From Alkalimonas delamerensis (GTDB taxonomy: Bacteria; Pseudomonadota; Gammaproteobacteria; Enterobacterales; Alteromonadaceae): a stretch of DNA of 64,000 nt. The stretch is taken from assembly GCF_030717955.1 (NCBI RefSeq), contig NZ_JAUZVY010000003.1, forward strand, positions 248,001 through 312,000, written 5' to 3'. Of this stretch, positions 17,486 through 25,321 are shown one piece after another. Positions within the stretch are counted from its first letter, which is position 1. Each line of letters begins with the position of its first letter. Position numbers and translations under genes: made by a program. The notes under the pieces were generated by a model that was not told the DNA's origin, did not search any database, and was given only the letters and a program-made list of their open reading frames with translations.

Positions 17486-18007
17486 AATAAGTTCGCCAAT
17501 GGCGCTTTTACTGCTGCGTTGCAGTATATTGTGAATGAGGCGACTTCACATCAATCACAGAAAGCTCAATTTAATAAAATTCAGTCAGCAATTGATAGCA
17601 GTGACTACGAAAAAGCCATTCAGCTCACTATTGAGTACTACGGTATTGATATGACTGATAAAGGTGAAACATTTAAGGTTTCCTTTGATGGTTCATACGA
17701 AGGTGGTGGCTATATAGGTGGTGGGCAGATTTTTCTAGGAAGAGAGGCTTTTAGCCGTGGTGTAGGTTTTCTGGGATCAACAATTGATCATGAAATGGTG
17801 CATATACGTCAAGGTTGGCGAAATAAAGGAGATTTTGGACCTTTGCAGACAAGGATTTTTGAAGTTCGTGCATACAGGCATCAAATAGAAAATTCAGCTC
17901 GCTTTGGTCTAAGTGGTTCAGATGTTGGGATGTTTAGAAGTAGAAAACTAGGTTATTGCAATCGGATATCATCTGCAGTGAAGCAGGAGATGGGGTTATG
18001 TCAATGA
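17486..18007 (+). CDS. Orphan Rhs toxin tip 2, HExxH metallopeptidase-like
   Basis: 173 codons open directly after the transposase element; the only start candidate is TTG 17519. The first residues, NKFANGAFTAALQYIVNE, match the end of the Rhs pre-toxin segment seen twice in this island (KFANGAVTGAF). The tip has a zincin motif: DHEMVH with H102, E103 and H106 of this reading, and E126 in FEVRAYRH as a possible third ligand, with a Gly-rich strand before it (EGGGYIGGGQIFLG). That is the pattern of metallopeptidase toxin tips; the substrate is unknown. The core upstream has been lost at the transposase. It overlaps its candidate immunity gene by 10 bases. Confidence 0.72.
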   Translation, partial: NKFANGAFTAALQYIVNEATSHQSQKAQFNKIQSAIDSSDYEKAIQLTIEYYGIDMTDKGETFKVSFDGSYEGGGYIGGGQIFLGREAFSRGVGFLGSTIDHEMVHIRQGWRNKGDFGPLQTRIFEVRAYRHQIENSARFGLSGSDVGMFRSRKLGYCNRISSAVKQEMGLCQ

Positions 18008-18423
18008 AAAGTATATTACTGATGCTGGCGTATTTATCGTTTTCAGCTGTAGCTATCGAGTTTAAGGTTTTTCATGAGGGTGATCGTTTTTATGTTCAGC
18101 TTATCAACATGACGAATGAGCCTATTGATATTGCGCGGGATTTTATTTTTGATGATTGTGCAAACAGAGCCAATATTTGCGTGGAAGTGTATGAAGTGGA
18201 TGGGCTCGGCTTGCATATTCTTTCGATGCCGATGTCCTATGATCATGAATTTTCCCAGCGTTATGAGTTATGGCCAAGAAGGTCTTATGGCCGTGTTTTT
18301 CTCTATAACGATATTAAGAAACGGTTTGCTATTGAGCCAGGAGATTACATCGTCATTTTTAAATATAGAGATTGGAAACGAGAAAAGTTTTATCAATCTG
18401 ATCCGATCCATGTGGCCTTTTAA
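17998..18423 (+). CDS. Exported candidate immunity protein for tip 2
   Basis: 141 residues from ATG 17998, with AGGAG eight bases upstream; ATG 18004 in the same frame is the alternative. N-terminal signal peptide MKSILLMLAYLSFSAVA, then a beta-rich small domain (EFKVFHEGDRFYVQL, RRSYGRVFLY, PGDYIVIFKYRDW) with two cysteines that could pair in the periplasm. No named family recognised. Position directly after, and overlapping, the tip supports an immunity role. Confidence 0.65.
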   Translation: MSMKSILLMLAYLSFSAVAIEFKVFHEGDRFYVQLINMTNEPIDIARDFIFDDCANRANICVEVYEVDGLGLHILSMPMSYDHEFSQRYELWPRRSYGRVFLYNDIKKRFAIEPGDYIVIFKYRDWKREKFYQSDPIHVAF

Positions 18424-18490
18424 GGTGTTGTCCCGTTCGCAGTGTTCACACACCGAGGGAAGGTAAAAACAACCAGGTTTTGCTTGATAT
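18424..18490. repeat. Conserved tail after immunity gene 2 (paired with 20992-21054)
   Basis: The sequence after this immunity gene and that after immunity gene 3 align: both have GTCCCGTTC close to the stop, then GAGGG and GGTAAAAACAACC. Traces (CCGTTCGCATACGGA) also follow immunity gene 1. It does not encode a shared peptide that I can see; a shared end of cassette, terminator or old junction are options. Between this tail and the next rhs fragment is an imperfect inverted repeat, AACAACCAG with CTGGTTGTT. Confidence 0.5.
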
Positions 18491-18584
18491 TTAACCAACC
18501 TCTGGTTGTTAGCGGTAACTAATTTGGAAGTTTAGCCAGATTGGTTACTGCTTTTGCTCTTTTAAAAATCTCATTTTCTGTTGT

Positions 18585-20567
18585 TCAGGCAATGGCCGCA
18601 CCCACTGGCGCAGCCACGATGCCAAGACCGGCTTAATTCAAACCATTACCACCCAGGGTCAGTTGCAGCAATGGAGTTACACCTTCGATGGGCTGGGCAA
18701 CTTGCGCAATCGCAAAGACGAGCTGCACCGGCTGCGGGCCATCAGCGGCAGTGGCAGCCAGGCCTTTGACGAGCATTTTGACTACGATGCACTGAACCGG
18801 TTAAAAGAAGTCCGTCAGGGCGGCAGTGTCAGCATGGCGCTGACCTACGCCAACAACGGCAATATTCTGACCAAATCGGACGTGCAGGGCGGTGCCACTT
18901 ACACCTACGGAAGCCGTCCCAGCCAGTGCAACCGCACCCCGGGGCCACGGGCAGTTAGCCAGATAGGCACACAAAGCTATTGTTACGATGCGATGGGCAA
19001 CCAGACCCATCAGTACAACAACGGCAGCCTGGTGCGGCAGATTGACTACAACGCCATTGGCAAAGCCAGTCGTATTCGAAGCCACAGCATCGATACCGGC
19101 AGCGGCCGCAGTGTCGGCGAAACCCGCTTTACTTTTGACGGCAGTCGCAATCAGGTACGGCGTCACAGCACCGAGCAGGGCAAAACCAGCACCATCATTC
19201 AGCAAGGTGGTACCGAGCTGATTATTGAAGGCAGTGAGCGGCGCTTTAGACGAAACCTGGGCAACGCCATTGTTGAGCGCAGCGGTGACAGCATCACCAC
19301 CCGGTACGTCTACACCGACCATTTGGGCAGTGTCGATGTGATTACCAATGCCATAGGGCAGCTGATTGAAAAGCTGAGTTTTGATGCATTCGGGAAGCGC
19401 AGGGCTGTGTTTAACCAAAGCGGCCAAAGCATTGCGCTAAACCTGACCACGCTACTCGCCATCACGCACCAGGGCTTTACCGGCCATCAGCAAGTGGACC
19501 ATGCCGGCATTGTGCAGATGGGCGGGCGGATATACGATGCGCACATAGGGCGCTTCTTGCAAGCCGACCCCTTTGTGCAAAGCCCTAGCAACAGCCAGAA
19601 CTTTAACCGCTACAGCTATGTGCTGAATAATCCGCTGAGTTATACCGATCCTAGTGGGTATTTGTTTAAGTCGATTAAGAAGCATTGGCGAACGATAGCG
19701 GCTATCGCCATAGCGGTTTATATGCCCCACTTGGCGATAATGCAGGGATTAAATGCTGCGACAGTCGGCGCTATTACAGGCTTTGTAGCCGGAGCTGTAT
19801 CCACCGGAACATTAAAAGGTGCTTTGGTAGGCGCTTTTACCGGAGGGATGTTTGGTCATTTGCACAGTATGAATGCTGGCTTTGGTAAAGTGATGGCTCA
19901 TGGTGCTGTAGGGGGAATGGGCAGCGTGCTGCAAGGTGGCAAATTCGGCCATGGCTTTGCAGCCGCAGGCTTCACGCAGGCTGCCAGTTGGGCAGGTGGT
20001 GATAACTTGTTTGTTGAGGGTGCCACAGAGATAGGTGACCGGACACACAATGCGGTTGTAGCAGCGATGATAGGTGGCACTGCATCCAGCATGGCCGGTG
20101 GTAAGTTTAGCAATGGCGCTGTGACGGGAGCTTTTTCTAGGTTATTGAATGATGATTATAGTGTTCGGCAGTTAACGAAAGCACAGCAAGAGATACAAAA
20201 AATGCGTATTGAAGGTGCTACTGAGAATGACTTCATGCAGGCAGGCATAACACTTGGTCATCTGAGTCATGATGAGTTTATTGACATATTTCCTGAATTT
20301 TCTGGCAATGATGAAATGCAATCGACAGTAAGGCGTTATGGTTTATATGCGGCTTTCAGAAATGACATGGGGATAGATAGTAGTGTTAATTCTGGCGTTG
20401 GTTATGTGAAAGATGGCGCGTCAATGATGCAACCTGTTAGAGGTGTATTGAAGTGGTTGCATCGTGGGTTGAATTTTGCTATTGGGATCAACAATATGAA
20501 TCATATCCCTCAATTCAGACCAGAAGTTATTATAAGGAGGTATGGTGAAAAGCATTTTGGTTTTTAG
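18585..20567 (+). CDS. Orphan Rhs fragment with YD repeats, core and toxin tip 3
   Basis: A 660-codon frame without an initiating ATG; the frame opens after a stop at 18516 and the first TTG is at 18663. It carries more Rhs sequence than the other fragments: YD-type repeats (WSYTFDGLGNLRNRKDE, HFDYDALNRLKEV, SYCYDAMGNQTHQY), then the same core as copy 1 (DHLGSVDVITNA, GGRIYDAHIG, NRYSYVLNNPLSYTDPSGY), the hydrophobic Ala/Gly-rich pre-toxin stretch and KFSNGAVTGAFSRLLND. The unique tip of 136 residues starts at 20157 and matches nothing I recognise. Full Rhs proteins are more than twice as long, so the 5' part is absent. Overlaps its immunity gene. Confidence 0.8.
   Translation, partial: SGNGRTHWRSHDAKTGLIQTITTQGQLQQWSYTFDGLGNLRNRKDELHRLRAISGSGSQAFDEHFDYDALNRLKEVRQGGSVSMALTYANNGNILTKSDVQGGATYTYGSRPSQCNRTPGPRAVSQIGTQSYCYDAMGNQTHQYNNGSLVRQIDYNAIGKASRIRSHSIDTGSGRSVGETRFTFDGSRNQVRRHSTEQGKTSTIIQQGGTELIIEGSERRFRRNLGNAIVERSGDSITTRYVYTDHLGSVDVITNAIGQLIEKLSFDAFGKRRAVFNQSGQSIALNLTTLLAITHQGFTGHQQVDHAGIVQMGGRIYDAHIGRFLQADPFVQSPSNSQNFNRYSYVLNNPLSYTDPSGYLFKSIKKHWRTIAAIAIAVYMPHLAIMQGLNAATVGAITGFVAGAVSTGTLKGALVGAFTGGMFGHLHSMNAGFGKVMAHGAVGGMGSVLQGGKFGHGFAAAGFTQAASWAGGDNLFVEGATEIGDRTHNAVVAAMIGGTASSMAGGKFSNGAVTGAFSRLLNDDYSVRQLTKAQQEIQKMRIEGATENDFMQAGITLGHLSHDEFIDIFPEFSGNDEMQSTVRRYGLYAAFRNDMGIDSSVNSGVGYVKDGASMMQPVRGVLKWLHRGLNFAIGINNMNHIPQFRPEVIIRRYGEKHFGF
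19128..20156. repeat. Rhs core repeat, copy 2
   Basis: Partner of 14511-15539. Differences are scattered single bases, most of them silent or conservative. The repeat ends at the codon pair for Asp-Asp at which tips 1 and 3 part. Confidence 0.9.
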
Positions 20568-20991
20568 TATGGCTGTATTACTGAGTTTCGCACAGCCTGA
20601 AGAGCGAATTTTTGAGATGTTTTCTCAAAGCTTTGATGTTCCTGATGGGTATTGCCTGCATTCCCCTGGGAAAGGTGATACGTTCAGATTAAGGATGATT
20701 GGGTGCGATTTTAATAATCGGTCTGGGTGGGTAATGCTTGGTGACATTAACTATTGTGGCTTTCTTTGTGACATCAAACAGCATAAGGTCGCATATAGAT
20801 TAATATCGACATGTAGCGCTGGTGACTTCGATTTACTTATTTGGAATGTTGATGAAGGTTATAAATTCAAATCTTTCGTTATTAAGCATGGTAGTGAAGT
20901 TGCGATAGTTTTTGATGATGAGGCTTTATTTTACCTGTGGCTTGAAAAACTTGGAATACCATTATCTTGTTTAAAATCAGAGGATAGTTAA
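20545..20991 (+). CDS. Exported candidate immunity protein for tip 3
   Basis: 148 residues from GTG 20545, chosen because AAGGAGG lies four bases upstream; an ATG at 20542 is only one base from that site. Signal peptide MKSILVFSMAVLLSFA, its first five residues identical to those of immunity protein 2 after its first Met-Ser, then a small acidic domain with five cysteines (one in DGYCLHS, a Cys in NYCGFLC twice). No named family recognised. It overlaps the end of tip 3 by 23 bases. Confidence 0.65.
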   Translation: MKSILVFSMAVLLSFAQPEERIFEMFSQSFDVPDGYCLHSPGKGDTFRLRMIGCDFNNRSGWVMLGDINYCGFLCDIKQHKVAYRLISTCSAGDFDLLIWNVDEGYKFKSFVIKHGSEVAIVFDDEALFYLWLEKLGIPLSCLKSEDS

Positions 20992-21054
20992 CGGTGTCCC
21001 GTTCACGTCGTTCGCATATGGAGGGTGGGTAAAAACAACCGAATTTTGTTGGAC

Positions 21055-21131
21055 AAAATTCGGGGTCAGATCAAAATAAAAAAAAATTCGGGGTCAGATC
21101 AAAATAAAATAGACTAAGCTTAGCTCTGTTT
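21055..21131 (+). repeat. REP-like repeats before the decayed transposase copy
   Basis: A short copy (21055-21080) and a full 49-base copy (21083-21131), differing from 16648-16696 at two positions near the end. Confidence 0.85.
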
Positions 21132-21157
21132 AATCCACAGAACCCTGAGGTTTAGTG

Positions 21158-21479
21158 ATGGCACGACTTCCCCGAGTGCATCTGGCCGGTTGCCCCGAGC
21201 ATATTATTCAGCGGGGTAACAACCGGCAGGTGTGTTTTGCCAGCGAAGAAGACTTTGCTGCTTATGCTCACTGGTTAAAAGAGTATTCAGACGCCTTTGG
21301 TGTGCACGTGCATGCCTGGGTGTTTATGACCAACCATGTGCATTTGCTGTGCACTGCCACTGATGCGCGTGGTATCAGCCTGATGATGCAAAGTTTGGGG
21401 CGGCAATACGTGCGGTATTTTAACCGGCAATACCGCCGTAGCGGCACGCTTTGAGAAAGACGCTTTAAGTGGTGCCGGG
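21158..21479 (+). pseudogene. Decayed second copy of the REP-associated transposase
   Basis: The first 99 codons are almost identical to the intact gene at 16772. The Trp codon after GTL has become TGA (21452-21454), and homology stops altogether near 21479, so the C-terminal half is gone. The HUH motif is still present, but not the end of the catalytic region. It marks the right edge of the Rhs island. Confidence 0.9.
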
Positions 21480-21509
21480 TATAGGGGGGCAGTTAAGGCT
21501 TATAAATAG

Positions 21510-22406
21510 TCATGGATGATCTTCGGTGGTATGCCAGACCCGCTGCTGCAGTAGCTGGCGATACTCTTGGTTACCAACCTTATCGGTAAACCATAGATCC
21601 AGCACATCCAGAAAGTCAGGATGCTGCTGCACCTGAGGCAACACCCGATTGATGTGTTTAATGGCCGCTTCACCCCAAGCATTGTTGGTGCAGCCAATAG
21701 CGCCCAGCACATATTGGTCTTGTGTTTCTGCAATTTCTAGAAAGACCAGCGGACTGTCGTCCGTTGTTTTATGATCAAATTGCTGCAGGATTTGGTATTC
21801 AATGGTGTAGTCGATGCGGTTTTTCTTGATCATGGACAAGATGGCAACCGTCGCATTCTCACCAGAATGTGCAACCGGGTTGAGATGACTTTGCCTGGCT
21901 TGCTCAAGGATGTCGTGCAGGGCTGGATAATGCCTGCCTGCAGGATAGCCAAAGCGGAAATTACGGTCATGCACTAAGGATCCCAGCCGCACCGGGTTGC
22001 CATGCTGTTGTGTGATTTGCTCTGCTTTTTCCTGGGTGGTGATAATGCCATGCGGAGCGTAAAAATGGGTTGGCTCACTTTGAATGGTTTCACCCGGAGT
22101 AGGCCGATAAATCATGCAAGGAAAACATTGGTTTTCATTGCGTTGGAATTGCTGCCGGATTCGCGTTTGTGGCAACACAGTCCGCTTCGTTGCCAATTCG
22201 GGCAAGGCATCATCCAACACGTCTATCAGCACATCGCAAATTCCCTGCCCGGCGTATTGGCCTTCCAGGATATGAAAGGGAGGGGCTGTATTGATCACCC
22301 AATGCAACGATTGCATCTCGTTCGCTTCTTGTGCCTGAGCGTTGATCTGATTGCAAGCCATTGTGAGCAGGCAGGTTGTCACGAAGATTCGCATGAGCGG
22401 GGTCAT
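21510..22406 (-). CDS. Periplasmic binding-like protein, TIGR02285 type
   Basis: 298 residues from ATG 22406 (a second ATG four codons on is possible; neither has a clear ribosome-binding site). Signal peptide to about 24 (AQA). The mature part has the pattern of this uncharacterised extracellular-binding family: HWVINTAPPFHILEGQYAGQGICDVLI at the start, NENQCFPCMIYRPTPG (two cysteines), RFGYPAGRHY, NRIDYTIEYQIL, and AIGCTNNAWGEAAIKHIN near the end. There are no transporter genes nearby. The ligand is unknown. Confidence 0.72.
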   Translation of the reverse strand: MTPLMRIFVTTCLLTMACNQINAQAQEANEMQSLHWVINTAPPFHILEGQYAGQGICDVLIDVLDDALPELATKRTVLPQTRIRQQFQRNENQCFPCMIYRPTPGETIQSEPTHFYAPHGIITTQEKAEQITQQHGNPVRLGSLVHDRNFRFGYPAGRHYPALHDILEQARQSHLNPVAHSGENATVAILSMIKKNRIDYTIEYQILQQFDHKTTDDSPLVFLEIAETQDQYVLGAIGCTNNAWGEAAIKHINRVLPQVQQHPDFLDVLDLWFTDKVGNQEYRQLLQQRVWHTTEDHP

Positions 22407-22786
22407 AGCAGTGCAGTTGTACCGATTTTGATTGCATTGAATTCCCGGCCATTATAGTTTTTTTTGCATAGCACGGCCAGCCATCCTGGCAGCACCTATG
22501 TTGTTGGCTACTGTGGTTTTGGGACGAATTCATTACTGCATCGCCGCTGTGGCCTATTGCTTGCCCGCGGAGTTTTGGTGTCAGTTTGCAAAACCAAGCC
22601 TTGCCTGGGGATGAAAAGTCCTTTAGGTTGAGGGCTTATGGTAGATCTCTGTAACACTATGCTCCATCAATCAAGTACCGTATTTCGGCGTCGGCTAGTC
22701 TGATGTTGCGCAGGATCTGTTATCCTGCCCTGCCGCTCTACCCATCAGTGGTGAGCGCCACGAATGCGCAAATAAGGAAGTTATCC
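22407..22786. other. Intergenic region with a palindrome before the DUF4386 gene
   Basis: 380 bases between divergent genes. No supported gene. It contains a perfect inverted repeat GCAGGAT-5-ATCCTGC at 22710-22728, about 58 bases upstream of the next start, a plausible operator. Confidence 0.5.
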
Positions 22787-23509
22787 ATGCACTCGGTTAA
22801 AGACGCACCAAATTTGTACGCCAGAATTGTCGGTTTTTCCTATCTTTTGATCATCGGCCTTGGCCTGACTGGGCAGTTATTTATCCGGGATGCCTTGATC
22901 GTCGCTGGCGATGGCGCTGCAACGGCCAGCAATATTCTGCAAGCGGAAACCATCTGGCGCTTGGCCATTACCGGTGATGTGCTGATGCATGCGCTCGACA
23001 TCCCGGTGATGATTTGCTTGTATCTGTTGCTGAAGCAGGTGCACAAGCCGCTGGCTTTGGTCAGCGTCGCTTTCAACATGGCGCAAACGGCCGTGCTGGT
23101 TGCCAATAAACTGCTGTTGTTGGTGCCACTGTTGCTGCTGCAAAGTGCCGACTATGTCGCAGCCTTTGACAGTGAACACATTCACGCCCAGGTCATGCTG
23201 CTGGCGCGGTTGCATAACTACGGTTTTGGGCTGGGTTTGATTTTCTTTGGCTTTGCCTGCATTGGCTATGGCTTGCTGGTGTTCAATTCGCGTTTCTTAC
23301 CAAAGTTTTTGGGTGTACTGATGATGATGGCTGGGGCCAGTTATTTGATCAACAGTCTGACCCTGTTGCTGGCACCATCGCTGTCCGACGTGGTATTTCC
23401 CATTTTAGTGCTGTCCTTTCTTGGCGAGCTGACTTTTGCGCTTTGGCTGATTATTAAGGGGGTTGACGCTGACCAATGGCGTCAAGCTGATGAGGGGAGA
23501 CCTACTTGA
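22787..23509 (+). CDS. DUF4386 family integral membrane protein
   Basis: 240 residues from ATG 22787 with AAGGAAG upstream; the longer in-frame reading to 22703 has no support. Six or seven membrane helices are evident. The family signature near the start (YARIVGFSYLLIIGLGLTGQLFIRD) and the conserved middle (ALDIPVMICLYLLLKQV, LHNYGFGLGLIFFGFACIGYG, PKFLGVLMMMAGASYLINS) fit DUF4386. Function unknown; these genes are often near stress or transport regulators. Confidence 0.82.
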   Translation: MHSVKDAPNLYARIVGFSYLLIIGLGLTGQLFIRDALIVAGDGAATASNILQAETIWRLAITGDVLMHALDIPVMICLYLLLKQVHKPLALVSVAFNMAQTAVLVANKLLLLVPLLLLQSADYVAAFDSEHIHAQVMLLARLHNYGFGLGLIFFGFACIGYGLLVFNSRFLPKFLGVLMMMAGASYLINSLTLLLAPSLSDVVFPILVLSFLGELTFALWLIIKGVDADQWRQADEGRPT

Positions 23510-23540
23510 TAGTGCGGATTCAAGGCCCCATTCATTGCAG

Positions 23541-23870
23541 ATGATCAATGGACGGGTAAAGAAGATGGGCTTCGCCAAGCAGTCTAACACAGCGAGCATC
23601 GCGATTATCTCGGGGGCGATGTCTGTCGTGATTGGCTTCGTTGCTTTTGCGTTAAGTTGGAACTTTTGGCAGCTGTGGGGTGGGCCATTGCCTGGATTGC
23701 AGCTGGTGTTATTCCCAGGGAATTTGACCCTTGTGTATCTGTGGCATCCACTTTTTACTGAGGAAATAAACTTTTGGCCTAAACTCGCGCTGTTGATGGC
23801 AGGGCAGTTTGCCGTTGTTGCATCTGTAGTTGCTGTGATCTGCCATGTGGTAAGGATGGTGCGGCAGTAA
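23541..23870 (+). CDS. Small two-helix membrane protein, unknown
   Basis: 109 residues if started at ATG 23541 (ATG 23565 is as likely; the start at 23463 would overlap the DUF4386 gene). Two hydrophobic stretches: IAIISGAMSVVIGFVAFAL and LALLMAGQFAVVASVVAVI, with an aromatic-rich loop between. No family recognised. It may be co-transcribed with the preceding gene. Confidence 0.5.
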   Translation: MINGRVKKMGFAKQSNTASIAIISGAMSVVIGFVAFALSWNFWQLWGGPLPGLQLVLFPGNLTLVYLWHPLFTEEINFWPKLALLMAGQFAVVASVVAVICHVVRMVRQ

Positions 23871-23894
23871 CGCTTTCACTGATGACCACATGGG

Positions 23895-24917
23895 CTAGCT
23901 GGTGCTTTGTGGACAACAGCTCCAGTTCGGCTCAAGCAGAAACTTCTGTCGGTACTGGCTTGGTGTTAGCTCCGTGTACTGCAGAAATAACTTTCGGAAC
24001 GAGCTCACATCTTCGTAGCCAACTTGCAGTACCACCTGTTCAATCGGCATCCGGCTGGTTTCCAGCAGGCGCTTCGCCTGCTCTATGCGCAAACGTTGCA
24101 AGTAATTCAAGGGGGTGTCCTTAAGCTCCGCTTTAAAGCGGCGCAGCAAGGTACGTTTGGTCAGATGCAGCTGATCGGCCAGTTGCTGCAACGAGAATGG
24201 CTCGGCCAAATTGGCCAGCAAATAGCGCCGGGCTTGTTTCATCAGCGGATCCAAGGCTGGATTGGCGGGTAGCAGATCGGCATCCATGTAAGGCAGTTGC
24301 GAGCTGCGGTTGGGATCGGTCAGCATCAGTTTCGCCATCTGGCGGGCAAATTGCTCCCCGGCCAGTTTTTCGGTCAGGGCCAGGCATAAATTGTGGTGCG
24401 AGGTGGTGGCACCTGCCGTTAGCAGTTGCTGATCCATCACCAGCACTTTATTCAGTTGCAGATGCACCTGTGGGAACATGTTTTGAAACACATCCTTAAA
24501 AAACCAGCTGCTGGTGGCCTGTCGATGATTGAGTAAACCACTGCCAGCCAGTGCATAAGTGCCGGTGCAACTGGCCGCAAGGATAGCGCCCTGTTCCAAC
24601 AAGGCCGGCAGCTTCGGATAGTAACAGCTGGATTGTTCGACCAGTTGCTGCAGGCCTTTGGCATCGTATGCATAACCCGGTGTAAAAACAGCGGCATCGG
24701 CCTGGCTCCAGTCATGGGGCTGCACGGCTAGTTGCAGGCCATGGCGCAGTTGCAGTGGCTTCGCGTCGGGACTGACCACATAGGCATGAAACAGTTGTTG
24801 TTGGCTTTCTGGCTGCAAAAAGCGCCAGAGTGCATTACTAAACTCAAAATAATCCAGCAAGGTCAGCACATCGCTGGCGATGCTGTTGGGATGAGCGAGA
24901 ATGGCGATGGTTTTCAT
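23895..24917 (-). CDS. GlxA-type transcriptional regulator (DJ-1/PfpI plus AraC domain)
   Basis: 340 residues. Residues 1-175 are a DJ-1/PfpI-like domain (IAILAHPNSIASDVLTLLDYFEF, and LAASCTGTYALAGSGLLNHRQATSSW with a Cys at the nucleophile-elbow position, as in the GlxA group). The AraC-type DNA-binding domain follows at about 235-330: LAEPFSLQQLADQLHLTKRTLLRRF, LNYLQRLRIEQAKRLLE, IEQVVLQVGYEDVSSFRKLF. Divergent from a 57-residue membrane protein, with an inverted repeat between that could be its operator. Confidence 0.88.
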   Translation of the reverse strand: MKTIAILAHPNSIASDVLTLLDYFEFSNALWRFLQPESQQQLFHAYVVSPDAKPLQLRHGLQLAVQPHDWSQADAAVFTPGYAYDAKGLQQLVEQSSCYYPKLPALLEQGAILAASCTGTYALAGSGLLNHRQATSSWFFKDVFQNMFPQVHLQLNKVLVMDQQLLTAGATTSHHNLCLALTEKLAGEQFARQMAKLMLTDPNRSSQLPYMDADLLPANPALDPLMKQARRYLLANLAEPFSLQQLADQLHLTKRTLLRRFKAELKDTPLNYLQRLRIEQAKRLLETSRMPIEQVVLQVGYEDVSSFRKLFLQYTELTPSQYRQKFLLEPNWSCCPQSTS

Positions 24918-24921
24918 GTTT

Positions 24922-24956
24922 TGTCACTATCGACCTTATTTTTATCAATAGTGACA
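24922..24956. promoter_or_regulatory. Inverted repeat in the divergent AraC / small-ORF promoter region
   Basis: TGTCACTAT at 24922-24930 and ATAGTGACA at 24948-24956 are perfect inverses 17 bases apart, starting five bases upstream of the regulator's ATG. This could be an operator for the adjacent AraC-type protein. Confidence 0.5.
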
Positions 24957-25019
24957 CTGCTGTTTCATTTGTGCAAGTTTTACACTGAGCTCCGTATTCA
25001 TTGTGACTGTGGAGCAACC

Positions 25020-25193
25020 ATGAACAACCAACATCGTCCCCTGATAAGTTTGCTGTTACTTGCTGTCAGCTGGTCGGCCATTTTCTGGATCAACTTTACC
25101 GCCAGCTTGCCCATCGCAACCCAGCTGGTCGCCTTGCCGGTGCTGTTATTAACCACCGCCTTGCCGGCTGCCCGTGCATTTTCCTATGACTAG
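25020..25193 (+). CDS. 57-residue membrane protein, unknown
   Basis: ATG 25020 follows GGAG by five bases. Two hydrophobic helices: PLISLLLLAVSWSAIFWI and TQLVALPVLLLTTALPA. It is divergently transcribed from the GlxA/AraC-type regulator across the 102-base region that holds the inverted repeat, so it is a likely target of that regulator. No family recognised. Confidence 0.5.
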   Translation: MNNQHRPLISLLLLAVSWSAIFWINFTASLPIATQLVALPVLLLTTALPAARAFSYD

Positions 25194-25270
25194 CTTGTCC
25201 TCGTTCTGAAAGGTTGATATTTCGCTTACTTGCGAAGACTGAGCTGAATGAATCAGGCACATGGAGTGGC

Positions 25271-25299
25271 TTGCAGAGAGGTGTTTTTGTTACTACAAT
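25271..25299 (+). promoter_or_regulatory. Promoter of the brnTA operon
   Basis: TTGCAG (25271-25276), 17 bases, TACAAT (25294-25299); transcription would start about 15 bases before the toxin ATG. Confidence 0.65.
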
Positions 25300-25321
25300 A
25301 ACTGTATGAAAGATCGGCAGG

